Source of the DNA: Prostheceraeus crozeri
Taxonomy: Eukaryota; Platyhelminthes; Polycladida; Euryleptidae
DNA: 64,000 nucleotides
NCBI GenBank assembly: GCA_907163375.1
Contig: CAJQUW010007017.1
Coordinates: 248,001-312,000 of the forward strand
Direction of reading: 5' to 3'
Shown here in pieces: positions 46,500 to 56,618 of the stretch; within the stretch, counting starts at the first letter, position 1; the number at the start of each line of letters is the position of its first letter. The notes under the pieces were generated by a model that made no database searches, was not told where the DNA came from, and saw only the letters and a list, made by a program, of their open reading frames with translations. The position numbers and the translations under genes were made by a program.

Positions 46500-47749
46500 T
46501 TTGTTTGATCAACAAGCCATACAGACAGATATTCTTAGTTCAAGTATTGTAGATTATCATCCTCGAACAGCTGAGAATGCTGGCCCATTGAATTTGTTAT
46601 TCCTGGTGGTAGTGATGACTACATAGATTTGAGTTATGCGATGGTTGATTTGAGGTTTAGAATTCAGCAAGCAGATGGAACTGCTATTGACGATACACAT
46701 AAAGTTGGGCTGAACAATTTACCATTGACTACATTACTTCGCGATGTTTCTCTAACGATTGGAGAGCAGCAGGTGGAAGGTGGTCAAAGCGATTATCCCT
46801 AGAAATCATATTTCAATCATGTATCACAGTTTCATCCAGCAGCACAAAAAAGTCATATGGAAGCCATGGGATGGTACAGAGATGAAGCAGGAAAATTTGA
46901 TGTTGAAACACACAGTGGCTTTGTAAAGCGATCTGCTATGATTAAAGATAGTAAAGTATGTCAGCTATATGGTCCGCTGAATTTAGACTTCTTTAGACAG
47001 TCAAAATTTTTACTCTGTAATACCAGCATGCGACTCAAGCTGACATTGAATAAGCCTGAATTTGCGCTGAATGCATTTGCTAAAGTTGACAATTTTAGAA
47101 TTCATGTGGAAGATATTGCACTTTACATTCGTCGAGTAGTACCGAATCCAAGTGTCATTAGGGGGCATGCTGAAGGTCTTAACCGCCAAAATGCCATTTA
47201 CCCCGTTCAGCATACAAAGCTTCTCACCTTTATAATTCCGAAAGATCAAAAGAGTTTCATGAAAGATGGCCTCTTTCCATCGGAAGCACCGAAGCTCCTC
47301 ATGGTGGCAATGGTTGAAAATGATGCATTTAATGGTAATATAAAGAAGAATCCTTTCAATTTTAAACACAATCAGTTAAGTGAAATTGCTTTACGTGTAA
47401 ATGGTGTGAGTCATCCTGGTCCACTCTACAACCAGATTTTGCTGCGGATCAATTTATGCGCAGTTATGTTGATTTTATGGATGTTTTTGGCTTTTACAAT
47501 ACGGATGACACCAACGGACTGACTATGAAAGAGTTTAAGAGTGGATATACTATTTATGCATTTGATTTGACTGCTGACAGCGATATTAGTGCCCCCTATC
47601 GTCAAGCGAACGTGCCTCATAATATTCGTTTGGATTTGACGTTCAAAAGAACACTACCTGAGACGATCAATGTATTAATTTATGCAGTCTTCGATTCAAA
47701 TATTGAAATTACAAAGTATCGTGACGTGATTCTTCAGTATAATCGTTAA
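46500..47749 (+). CDS. Polinton fossil: major capsid protein region
   Basis: Double-jelly-roll major capsid protein. The N-terminal part has SIVDYHPRTAENAGP and GGSDDYIDLSYAMVDL, hallmark segments of Polinton capsid proteins. The C-terminal part has FDLTADSDISAPYRQANVPH and VLIYAVFDSNIEI. It would form the trimeric hexon-like shell unit. A single-jelly-roll penton protein is not recognised in the arm. The copy is broken. Confidence 0.8.
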
Positions 47750-48210
47750 TGAGTTGGTTGACTGCTGACGATATTAAGACTAAAGTGCAGCTTAATGCAG
47801 ACGAAGCGACGTTGAAAGCTTTCGATAATGTCTATTCACTCGATACCTTACCACCTGCAGTAAATCACTATCCCATCTTTATTGTGCTAAACACTCATTC
47901 GCAGAATTTAGGCGGTGAGCATTGGAAAGCGATCTTTATTGGAGAAGACCGACGTGGTGAACTATTTGACTCTCTTGCTCAACCTCCAAATATACCAACA
48001 CAGCAGTGGTTGAGAAAACATACGCGTCAATATCAGCGAAATGAACACATACTACCACATCCACTTTCATCAACGTGTGGTGCTTTTGTACTGTACTTCA
48101 TCTTAAAACGTTTACATGTATCTCGATTTGCATCTATTATTCAAAACTTTTCATGTAATCCATCCTCTAATGAAAAAATGATTTGTAAGTTCTATCATGA
48201 TTTGAAATAA
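47749..48210 (+). CDS. Polinton fossil: adenain-like cysteine protease
   Basis: 153 residues, the usual small size for the group. His is in GGEHWKAIFI, an acidic residue follows in GELFDSLAQ, and Cys is in SSTCGAFVLYFILKRL, the order of C5/C48 (adenain/Ulp1) proteases. In the virion module it matures capsid and core proteins. It directly abuts the capsid gene and converges with the next gene, which is on the minus strand. Confidence 0.85.
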   Translation: MSWLTADDIKTKVQLNADEATLKAFDNVYSLDTLPPAVNHYPIFIVLNTHSQNLGGEHWKAIFIGEDRRGELFDSLAQPPNIPTQQWLRKHTRQYQRNEHILPHPLSSTCGAFVLYFILKRLHVSRFASIIQNFSCNPSSNEKMICKFYHDLK

Positions 48211-48236
48211 AAACATCATGTTGGAAAAATTGTTTT

Positions 48237-48783
48237 TTATTTTACAATCCGCTGGGTACGTACATACTCAATGAGATAGTCTAGGATCACATTTGCTTGT
48301 ACATGAGATTTTAGTCCAGTAATGATCACCTTTACTATTATGAAAGATTGCCACATGCACAGGTAACCAACAACTAATGAGAGCTGCAGGAAAAAGTTCG
48401 GGTTCATAACACAAATTGTAACTGCTGGTACGAATCTTCAAAAATGATACACTTTCACTCAATTGAGTAGAGATCACCATATTGTCCACAGTCAGATTCG
48501 ACATCACACACCTCTCCCTCTTCCATATCCGACGTAGTAGTCTCTGTAGCTCTAAGCGCATTGACTGCGCCGATGAATGAGAAAGGGCGCCGAGAATCTG
48601 TACAGTCCCATTTGGGAAGAGTTGAAGATTCCGTGAATTGTTCATCTTCACCACTAACATTTGAGGACGGCCCGGGTAATACTTGCTGTTTGGAAGGTAT
48701 TGGTGTAATGTTGTGAGATCGATTTTGGTGTAGAGTCTGAAGCGACGGAGAATGTTGACGATGGTGTAGCGATGGCGCTTCAT
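48237..48783 (-). CDS. Polinton fossil: TATA-binding-protein-like protein, left arm
   Basis: A protein of about 180 residues, the length of the TBP core, starting MKRHRYTIVNILRRF. It follows the two TBP repeats. Repeat 1 has KIDLTTLHQYLPNSKYYPGR and LQLFPNGTVQILGALS; repeat 2 has LTVDNMVISTQL, SYNLCYEPELFPAALI and VAIFHNSK. In eukaryotic TBP the matching segments are SSYEPELFPGLIY and LLIFVSGK. By eye, three of the four DNA-bending Phe positions are kept. It is of opposite sense to the other genes of the arm. TBP nucleates transcription at TATA boxes in the nucleus. Confidence 0.6.
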
Positions 48784-49105
48784 GATGAAAGAATGAGTAA
48801 ATTGAGCGATGCACCTTCCTTTTATACTTTTCCCAACTACCTTGATGAAATGTGAAGTTAGTATGAAGTTGGGAATGATAGAGTTGAATTCGCCGATTGT
48901 TGACGCGCAGCCAGATGCGATTTCCAATACGTGAATGTCTTTTCATATAGAAGTATTTCAAGTCCTTCATGATATGATGTAGAGATTGAAAATGACGATA
49001 AGATAAAGCAAACTCTCTTCTCACATTTCCAGTTGAATCTTTGAAATAGACGTTTCGATCATGATCCGTTTCAATACGTTGTAGGGAATCTAATTTCCAA
49101 CTCAT
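48455..49105 (-). CDS. Polinton fossil: frame with possible PC4-like domains
   Basis: Starts MSWKLDSLQRIETDHDRNVY. Two stretches, RNVYFKDSTGNVRREFALSY with HFQSLHHIMKDLKY and GNRIWLRVNNRRIQLYHSQ with SWEKYKRKVHRSIYSF, look like strand-strand-strand-helix units such as those of the PC4/p15 single-strand DNA-binding coactivator. The likeness is weak. The second half of the frame overlaps the TBP-like gene in another frame (48,455-48,783), so the real protein may be only about 110 residues. Confidence 0.35.
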   Translation of the reverse strand: MSWKLDSLQRIETDHDRNVYFKDSTGNVRREFALSYRHFQSLHHIMKDLKYFYMKRHSRIGNRIWLRVNNRRIQLYHSQLHTNFTFHQGSWEKYKRKVHRSIYSFFHHEAPSLHHRQHSPSLQTLHQNRSHNITPIPSKQQVLPGPSSNVSGEDEQFTESSTLPKWDCTDSRRPFSFIGAVNALRATETTTSDMEEGEVCDVESDCGQYGDLYSIE

Positions 49106-49438
49106 GATGTGTGGTAGTCATGTCTGATTAAGATTTGCATAGTAGGGCGATGAACTCACGACGAATAAATGTCATGATGGAGCGATGTATGCATCTTCTA
49201 TACTTCTCCCAATTGTATTTGCGAAATGAGAAACAGTTTGCGGAATGAGAATAGCAGATTTGAATTTCATTTCTGTAATGTTGAAGCCAAACTTGATCAC
49301 CCAAGGAGATGAATCTTAATGTTTCAAAATATTCCAAATCCCTCATGATATCATTGAGGTTGACAAATTGTCGCCATGTTAATGTAATACCTCTTGATGT
49401 ATGACCATGAGAATTTTTGAAGAATTTTTGAGAATTTC
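48970..49438. other. Centre of the inverted dimer (unpaired loop)
   Basis: Sequence present only once. The left arm continues through it, while the right arm starts abruptly at 49,439 inside the gene that occupies 48,455-49,105 in the left arm. No Polinton terminal repeat (AGTAGTAAGT) is present here, so the two arms are not two separately inserted elements placed tail to tail. Confidence 0.75.
49128..49400 (-). CDS. Polinton fossil: second PC4-like copy
   Basis: A paralogue of the neighbouring frame: RGITLTWRQFVNLNDIMRDL corresponds to REFALSYRHFQSLHHIMKDL, and NWEKYRRCIHRSIMTF to SWEKYKRKVHRSIYSF. RGITLT-x-x-x-F/W is the pattern nearest to PC4. It lies in the unpaired centre of the palindrome and so exists once. 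It is open upstream toward about 49,430, where the right arm starts, and so lacks its beginning. Confidence 0.4.
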   Translation of the reverse strand, partial: TSRGITLTWRQFVNLNDIMRDLEYFETLRFISLGDQVWLQHYRNEIQICYSHSANCFSFRKYNWEKYRRCIHRSIMTFIRREFIALLCKS

Positions 49439-49765
49439 ATGAAGGACTTGAAATACTTCTATATGAAAAGACATTCACGTATTGGAAATCGCATCTGGCT
49501 GCGCGTCAACAATCGGCGAATTCAACTCTATCATTCCCAACTTCATACTAACTTCACATTTCATCAAGGTAGTTGGGAAAAGTATAAAAGGAAGGTGCAT
49601 CGCTCAATTTACTCATTCTTTCATCATGAAGCGCCATCGCTACACCATCGTCAACATTCTCCGTCGCTTCAGACTCTACACCAAAATCGATCTCACAACA
49701 TTACGCCAACAGCTTCCCACCAGCAAGTATTACCCGGGCCGTCCTAAAATGTTAGTGGTGAAGAT
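49439..49765 (+). CDS. Polinton fossil: right-arm part of the PC4-like frame
   Basis: Begins at the arm junction with MKDLKYFYMKRHSRIGN and continues as the left-arm frame does. Only the second PC4-like unit is in this arm, because the palindrome turns inside the gene. Confidence 0.4.
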
Positions 49766-50171
49766 GAACAATTCACGGAATCTTCAACTCTTCCCAAATG
49801 GGACTGTACAGATTCTCGGCGCCCTTTCTCATTCATCGGCGCAGTCAATGCGCTTAGAGCTACAGAGACTACTACGTCGGATATGGAAGAGGGAGAGGTG
49901 TGTGATGTCGAATCTGACTGTGGACAATATGGTGATCTCTACTCAATTGAGTGAAAGTGTATCATTTTTGAAGATTCGTACCAGCAGTTACAATTTGTGT
50001 TATGAACCCAAACTTTTTCCTGCAGCTCTCATTAGTTGTTGGTTACCTGTGCATGTGGCAATCTTTCATAATAGTAAAGTGATCATTACTGGACTAAAAT
50101 CTCATGTACAAGCAAATGTGATCCTAGACTATCTCATTGAGTATGTACGTACCCAGCGGATTGTAAAATAA
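49626..50171 (+). CDS. Polinton fossil: TBP-like protein, right arm
   Basis: 181 residues to the stop, the same start as in the left arm. The C-terminal part reads VAIFHNSKVIITGLKSHVQA followed by ILDYLIEYVR, close in layout to the TBP segment FVSGKVVLTGAK and the final helix. The N-terminal repeat has the KIDLTTL strand comparable to TBP KLDLKTIA. Similarity is by eye; a profile search would settle it. Confidence 0.62.
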   Translation: MKRHRYTIVNILRRFRLYTKIDLTTLRQQLPTSKYYPGRPKMLVVKMNNSRNLQLFPNGTVQILGALSHSSAQSMRLELQRLLRRIWKRERCVMSNLTVDNMVISTQLSESVSFLKIRTSSYNLCYEPKLFPAALISCWLPVHVAIFHNSKVIITGLKSHVQANVILDYLIEYVRTQRIVK

Positions 50172-50197
50172 AAAACAATTTTTCCAACATGATGTTT

Positions 50198-50659
50198 TTA
50201 TTTCAAATCATGATAGAACTTACAAATCATTTTTTCATTAGAGGATGGATTACATGAAAAGTTTTGAATAATAGATGCAAATCGAGATACATGTAAACGT
50301 TTTAAGATGAAGTACAGTACAAAAGCACCACACGTTGATGAAAGTGGATGTGGTAGTATGTGTTCATTTCGCTGATATTGACGCGTATGTTTTCTCAACC
50401 ACTGCTGTGTTGGTATATTTGGAGGTTGAGCAAGAGAGTCAAATAGTTCACCACGTCGGTCTTCTCCAATAAAGATCGCTTTCCAATGCTCACCGCCTAA
50501 ATTCTGCGAATGAGTGTTTAGCACAATAAAGATGGGATAGTGATTTACTGCAGGTGGTAAGGTATCGAGTGAATAGACATTATCGAAAGCTTTCAACGTC
50601 GCTTCGTCTGCATTACGCTGCACTTTAGTCTTAATATCGTCAGCAGTCAACCAACTCAT
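50198..50659 (-). CDS. Polinton fossil: adenain-like protease, right arm
   Basis: Inverse copy of the left-arm protease with the same His (GGEHW), acidic and Cys (STCGAF) positions and the same length of 153 residues. It differs by at most a residue or two. Confidence 0.85.
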   Translation of the reverse strand: MSWLTADDIKTKVQRNADEATLKAFDNVYSLDTLPPAVNHYPIFIVLNTHSQNLGGEHWKAIFIGEDRRGELFDSLAQPPNIPTQQWLRKHTRQYQRNEHILPHPLSSTCGAFVLYFILKRLHVSRFASIIQNFSCNPSSNEKMICKFYHDLK

Positions 50660-52335
50660 TAACGATTATACTGAAGAATCACGTCACGATACCTTGTAAT
50701 TTCAATATTTGAATCGAAGACTGCATAAATTAATACATTGATCGTCTCAGGTAGTGTTCTTTTGAACGTCAAATCCAAACGAATATTATGAGGCACGTTC
50801 GCTTGACGATAGGGGGCACTAATATCGCTGTCAGCAGTCAAATCAAATGCATAAATAGTATATCCACTCTTAAACTCTTTCATAGTCAGTCCGTTGGTGT
50901 CATCCGTATTGTAAAAGCCAAAAACATCCATAAAATCAACATAACTGCGCATAAATTGATCCGCAGCAAAATCTGGTTTGTAGAGTGGACCAGGATGACT
51001 CACACCATTTACACGTAAAGCAATTTCCCTTAACTGATTGTGTTTAAAATTGAAAGGATTCTTCTTTATATTACCATTAAATGCATCATTTTCAACCATT
51101 GCCACCATGAGGAGCTTCGGTGCTTCCGATGGAAAGAGGCCATCTTTCATGAAACTCTTTTGATCTTTCGGAATTATAAAGGTGAGAAGCTTTGTATGCT
51201 GAATGGGATAAATGGCATTTTGGCGGTTAAGACCTTCAGCATGTCCTCTAATGACACAGGCTCCAGTTTTCGTTGGTTTGAATGAGACAAACTCATTGTG
51301 CCTGGACAGAATACAGAAACGCTGTCATAAGGTTATCTGTGGCAAAGATTGTCGCTGCACATTGTTACCATCGCTGAGTCTTCGCCGTTCAAGTCAAGCA
51401 GAAAAGCTGTTTCTCAGCATCAAGCAACCTCAAAGCTTGCTGCATGACTAATTTCCGGACTTTTTTCTGCATCACGCTTCCCACTTGAAGTTGCCTGCTA
51501 TTCAGGCAAATCGTCGAGCTAACTCTTTCTTTTCTTTCTGCGCAAAAATGTACAACACAAAGTTTTGAACTTCTCTGTGATTCTTCTGATGCTGCAATGT
51601 CATTGATCAACTACTATCATTTGTCTTGTTGCCTGTAGTGATGATTTCCATTTACTTCAATAAACATATACTTACTTACTTACTTGGATTCGGTACTACT
51701 CGACGAATGTAAAGTGCAATATCTTCCACATGAATTCTAAAATTGTCAACTTTAGCAAATGCATTCAGCGCAAATTCAGGCTTATTCAATGTCAGCTTGA
51801 GTCGCATGCTGGTATTACAGAGTAAAAATTTTGACTGTCTAAAGAAGTCTAAATTCAGCGGACCATATAGCTGACATACTTTACTATCTTTAATCATAGC
51901 AGATCGCTTTACAAAGCCACTGTTTGTTTCAACATCAAATTTTCCTGCTTCATCTCTGTACCATCCCATGGCTTCCATATGACTTTTTTGTGCTGCTGGA
52001 TGAAACTGTGATACATGATTGAAATATGATTTCTAGGGATAATCGCTTTGACCACCTTCCACCTGCTGCTCTCCAATCGTTAGAGAAACATCGCGAAGTA
52101 ATGTAGTCAATGGTAAATTGTTCAGCCCAACTTTATGTGTATCGTCAATAGCAGTTCCATCTGCTTGCTGAATTCTAAACCTCAAATCAACCATCGCATA
52201 ACTCAAATCTATGTAGTCATCACTACCACCAGGAATAACAAATTCAATGGGGCCAGCATTCTCAGCTGTTCGAGGATGATAATCTACAATACTTGAACTA
52301 AGAATATCTGTCTGTATGGCTTGTTGATCAAACAA
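50659..52335 (-). CDS. Polinton fossil: major capsid region, right arm, with insertion
   Basis: Inverse copy of the left-arm capsid region, lengthened by a retroelement-like insertion at 51,258-51,683. The N-terminal hallmark GPIEFVIPGGSDDYIDL is well seen here. Broken. Confidence 0.8.
51258..51683 (-). mobile_element. Retroposon-like insertion in the right-arm capsid gene
   Basis: About 426 bp absent from the left arm, placed between GACAC and TTGGATTC. In plus sense it ends with AATAAACATATACTTACTTA, an AATAAA signal before an (ACTT)n tail, so it reads as the 3' end of a LINE or a SINE in plus orientation. I see no coding part and no clear tRNA-like head. It came after the two arms were formed. 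The strand given is that of the host gene; the insertion itself reads plus. Confidence 0.6.
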
Positions 52336-52363
52336 ACAAAACCGGAAGTTTTACACTCCATGA

Positions 52364-52819
52364 TTAGAAGTTATAGCAGCGTCGTCGTTTAGCGCCTGAT
52401 GAATGATTAGAGCCTCTGCGACGTTTGCGTGAATGCCTTTTGACTGAAGATCGGACCTTACCAGCTCCGCGATGTTTCCTCCTTCCTTTATTCATTCGTT
52501 TAGGTGATTTCTTTCCTTGAGTAACACCAGCAAAGGTCTGCTTCAATGTTTTTAAACCGCGTTCCTTCCCACGATTCAACAAACTGCTCTTAAAACTTCT
52601 ACCTCTGGAAAGATCACTAGCAACATCACCAGCAAAGCCAACGGCATTACTTAAAACATTTCGTTTTAAAGATCTACCGACATTGGATATGAGAGGTGCT
52701 ACAACAGATTTCAGTGCACCAAGTATGCTACCTCCACGTTGGCGGCGAGCGCCGATGTAAATTTGTCCTCCACCACTTACATAGGAGGCTCGTGAATAAA
52801 ATGAGGCAGTTGGATTCAT
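52364..52819 (-). CDS. Polinton fossil: small basic virion protein, right arm
   Basis: 151 residues, inverse copy of the left-arm gene. The C-terminus is rich in Lys/Arg (GRRKHRGAGKVRSS, RHSRKRRRG), which fits a DNA-binding core or minor capsid protein. Confidence 0.55.
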   Translation of the reverse strand: MNPTASFYSRASYVSGGGQIYIGARRQRGGSILGALKSVVAPLISNVGRSLKRNVLSNAVGFAGDVASDLSRGRSFKSSLLNRGKERGLKTLKQTFAGVTQGKKSPKRMNKGRRKHRGAGKVRSSVKRHSRKRRRGSNHSSGAKRRRCYNF

Positions 52820-52860
52820 AGCTCAAACCCTAAACATTGTTAGTTACAACTTTGCATGAA

Positions 52861-54080
52861 TCACTGTCGATCACTTAGATGAAAGATGTCGGCACGACGC
52901 ATCCAAGAGTTCATACTTGAAGGATAACCAGTCCATTTAACAAGACACCATTCTTCACCTTGCCGTTTTTTACATCGAATGATTTTCTCTACCAAATATG
53001 TTTCACTTTCAGTGACTACCTCAATCTCATCGCGGTAAAAGCTACCCTCAATTTCTTCATTATCGTAATCTTTCAACTTGTAGGTGGTTGGAGAGTCTTT
53101 TTGATTAATCCTTGATACTGTAAATACCTCCTCTGTCCAATTCGGAAGGTACCCTTTAGCAAAAACACTTTTCACTTTGAGATACGAACTTTATCACCAA
53201 TTTTCACATCACTTTTCACATGAGTGCGTTTACGTTGGAATGATTCGCGCACTTTATCTACATTGTCAGCATTTACATCTACTGGTCTGAGTCCAATAGA
53301 ACGATGGATAGAGTGATTGTAGGCATGGAGTGTATCTTGTAGAACCTTTGTCCAATTTTGTGTCAAGTTGGCAGTAAAATGTCGCCACAAGCGATTTTTT
53401 AATGTGCGATTAAAACGTTCAACGAGTGCAGCTTCATAAGCACTCTTTACACTAAACAACTCAATGTCATGCCTCTCAAATAATCTTCTCACATGCTGAT
53501 TTTCAAACTCTTTTCCTTGATCACTCTGAATTCTTTTTGGAATCCGACCTTCTTGAAAAATTGTTTGGAATGCTTTTGCTACTCCTTTCCCTTCTTTAGT
53601 TTTCAAAGGTTGAGCCCACGCATAACGCGAGAAAATATCAATGACGGTTAAAATAAAATTATTGCCCGAGTTATGTTTTGAAATGGAGGCAACATCGCAC
53701 AAATCTGCTTGCCACTGTTCATCGATGTCATGAACAATATAATGGCGGGTGCGGTACTTCTTTTTCGCTTGTTTGTGGAGTGTATAGGTAGCCTGACCCT
53801 TTAACCATCGTTTCACTTGTGATTGTGGAAGACCACTCGCTTTTGATAATTTCTTGATAGATGCAAATCCTGCCGGATGTTTTACATCATAATAGATTGA
53901 CTTCAAACGTTCAGTCGATGACGACTGACTGTTTTTCCTCCTTCTCATCTTTTTGTTTTCTTGCCTTTCTACATTTACAACAACTGCAGCATTTAGCTTT
54001 AGCGGTTTTGCGATCGTGTTCACATTGCTTAGGGGTTTCATTATGAGAGCTGGCGCAGCAAGTGCAAGTGACAACGACAT
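52861..54080 (-). CDS. Polinton fossil: integrase with chromodomain, right arm
   Basis: Inverse copy of the left-arm integrase with the same core motifs (QADLCD, SDQGKEF, ALVERFNRTL) and chromodomain (LVKWTGYP). The arms differ by only a few residues. Confidence 0.88.
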
Positions 54081-54127
54081 TCACCTCTGGCGGCTCATTA
54101 CATGGCAAGCAACACATCTGCTTCATA

Positions 54128-54820
54128 TTAATAGTCTGAGAACATGTATTTCCTGGGAGGAGCTGTTTTACGTTTTCCTTTTACTAGTTTTAGTGGCGAT
54201 GTAGATCTACGTCGAGTTCTTCCTCTTGTTTGCTTAGTGAGTGTGGGAGGGGATGTAGCAGGTGACGCCTTAAACCAATTTGTTGGCATTTTTATCGTCT
54301 GAAGCATTGGAGCAGTAGCCACTGTTGAATCAAGTTCTTTCAATGTCTCATTATTCAAAGCAAATTTTGGTACATTATGCTTTTTCAATAGTTTAAGAAA
54401 GTATGACCAACCAGGTGGAACATAGCCCTGACGGCGCTTTCTACGTGTCGCATACTGAATCAAGTCTTCATAACGTGAAGCATCAATCACTTTATTTTCA
54501 TCTGTAATGATTTCTCCTCTATCATTTACATTGAGATGGGGTTCAATACTATTGAAAAGAGATATGGCATGTGCGCGAGATGCTAAAGGTGTTGCAGTCG
54601 ATACAGAGTCACGCATCTTATTCTTCAAGTTTTTTAATTGCTCAACAGTTTCCGATTGTAATAATACAGCACGATGTGGATCTTTGATGTGAACATTTTG
54701 CTGATAATCTATTTCTTTCCTATACATTTGATTTGCAAGAGGTTGCTTTACTTGCTGCATGGCAGTCAATTGTACATACTCATCCTGAGGAATAACAATC
54801 ATGCGAGAATAAGAACTCAT
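54128..54820 (-). CDS. Polinton fossil: conserved unknown, right arm
   Basis: 230 residues, identical in sequence to the left-arm copy. That identity is the clearest sign of how alike the arms are. Confidence 0.55.
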   Translation of the reverse strand: MSSYSRMIVIPQDEYVQLTAMQQVKQPLANQMYRKEIDYQQNVHIKDPHRAVLLQSETVEQLKNLKNKMRDSVSTATPLASRAHAISLFNSIEPHLNVNDRGEIITDENKVIDASRYEDLIQYATRRKRRQGYVPPGWSYFLKLLKKHNVPKFALNNETLKELDSTVATAPMLQTIKMPTNWFKASPATSPPTLTKQTRGRTRRRSTSPLKLVKGKRKTAPPRKYMFSDY

Positions 54821-55433
54821 AGTTTGTAGATAATCATGGGAGTTTTCAAAATATCACTTCGAAATCTAAATTCTTCCGGACACTCTTGCGTAAAGTCAAT
54901 GAATAAGTAACCGTATGGTTTTTCAGTAGCTGCTTGAAAAATTTCAATTAAGGCTTTTGATCCTCTGGGTGCAACTTGTCGCGCTAAAATTTCAAATTGA
55001 CTGTTATCTCGCGGATTCTTGAAAATAGCATAATAGTGTGTATTCAGGTTTCGTGTACGAGCTTCTTTTCCATCAGGAAACAAATTTTGTGTGATATAGA
55101 TGATAAAGCACCTTTTATGATGTGCTGCGCGAGTGAACATATCTGTAACATCTTTTGAATTCTTACTTTCTTTTAATAAATCATCCAATACAACAACATC
55201 ATTAGACTGAAGTTTATCCACTGCAATAATTCCTTCATGTCGAATAAAGTTGCGACTTTGCAATTCCTGAAACAGCGACGGTGATAAATACCATAACACC
55301 AAATCACTCGATTGATAGGTTCCTTAAACAACTCTCTTCTTTTATCCAATAAATTCAGCGTGAAAACAGTTTTACCTGCATGAGATGGACCTGATACAGT
55401 CAGAACTTTATCACATTGAAGTCTGAAATCCAT
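54817..55433 (-). CDS. Polinton fossil: packaging ATPase, right arm
   Basis: Inverse copy with the same Walker A (GPSHAGKT) and Walker B (VVVLDDLL) motifs, next to the conserved unknown as in the left arm. Confidence 0.8.
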
Positions 55434-55464
55434 TTTATTACTTTGAGACTCAACATTTGCATAA

Positions 55465-55813
55465 TTAACGCTTAGAGCCAAAGATATTACCCAATAGGTT
55501 GCCCACGGCAGGAGCTATCATTGGAAGTATTGCTGAAAGGAAACCGCCCTTTTGTGTTAGAGTTTTCCTCTTTCTTTGAAGGGTGACTTTAGGATTGGAG
55601 ATGAAACGCAATTTTGTGGCATATCGCTTAAGTAACTTTCGTTGTTTTGGCGCTAATGTCTTCGTCCTCAACTTTCTGACATGAGAAATAATTTCACGAA
55701 TGAATTTATCGTTGGCATGTCGTATAGCATTGTATCACTGATTTGCTTTCATTCGTCGGAGAGCTTGAATGGCTGAAGAAAACTTTGAAGACTTTTTACG
55801 TTTCGCCATTTTA
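55465..55813 (-). CDS. Polinton fossil: basic protein with hydrophobic tail, right arm
   Basis: Inverse copy of the left-arm gene at 43,025-43,369, with the same Lys/Arg-rich body and the GGFLSAILPMIAPAVG tail. Confidence 0.45.
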
Positions 55814-55875
55814 CGTTTCGCCATTTTCCGTGTTAGTCTTTGCTAAAACCTATCTTTACCACATTTGCATAGGTA

Positions 55876-56205
55876 CTAACTATTGCGACATAAGTGACAC
55901 TCGAAATGAGCAATGTCACAGTGGTTACATTTGCAAAGTTGAATGCAATTACGTATGAAACAGCGTTGACAAAAAGCGTGCTTACATCTCTTGAAGATGC
56001 GCTTTTCATTTCCATCCTTTCGCTTACATACATCACAACACATAGTTTCACTGTTACTGATGTCTATAGCAAGTCTTTTTGAAGATATGAATTTGCTAGC
56101 CTTTTCTAAATAATAGACGCATGTACAGAAGGAATATACTTCGAGAGTGAGCAGACATAGCTCGAAAACCAGTTGTGCTACAATCAAGTACCACTGCATT
56201 TTCAA
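55876..56205 (-). CDS. Polinton fossil: membrane-anchored RING protein, right arm
   Basis: 109 residues, same sequence as the left-arm copy, with the N-terminal hydrophobic segment and the CDVCKRKDG...CKHAFCQRC cluster. Confidence 0.5.
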   Translation of the reverse strand: MKMQWYLIVAQLVFELCLLTLEVYSFCTCVYYLEKASKFISSKRLAIDISNSETMCCDVCKRKDGNEKRIFKRCKHAFCQRCFIRNCIQLCKCNHCDIAHFECHLCRNS

Positions 56206-56618
56206 TTTTTCTTTATGGAAAGTTGAATGTGAATATCTGAAATCGCTTCAATCACTAGACTGCTAACATGATGGTTAAATGCATTAAGACGTTCAGCAAT
56301 TTTTATCATATGTCTTTTAAAAAATTCTTCGGGGTAATCTACCACTTCCATTGAATAAGAAGCAAAATGGAAAGAGCGACTTTCCACCTCTTCCTTTCCA
56401 AAATGACTAAACTTAATTTTCGCAACTAATCGCGCCATGACAATGCTATCAGAGAATGTATTCATTAACTCTAGAAATAGAGTGCTAGCATCATCGACCA
56501 CTGCTTCGATGTCGGTCTCATCTTTATGAAAATTTATCACATAATCTTGAACAGCTCCTTTTAAACTTTGCCTATGAAAATGTAATGTTCCGCAGTCGTT
56601 TGAGAAAGACATGATCAC
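56202..56618 (-). CDS. Polinton fossil: unknown 138-residue protein, right arm
   Basis: Same length and sequence as the left-arm copy at 42,231-42,647, and again overlapping the RING gene by four bases. Confidence 0.5.
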   Translation of the reverse strand: MIMSFSNDCGTLHFHRQSLKGAVQDYVINFHKDETDIEAVVDDASTLFLELMNTFSDSIVMARLVAKIKFSHFGKEEVESRSFHFASYSMEVVDYPEEFFKRHMIKIAERLNAFNHHVSSLVIEAISDIHIQLSIKKN

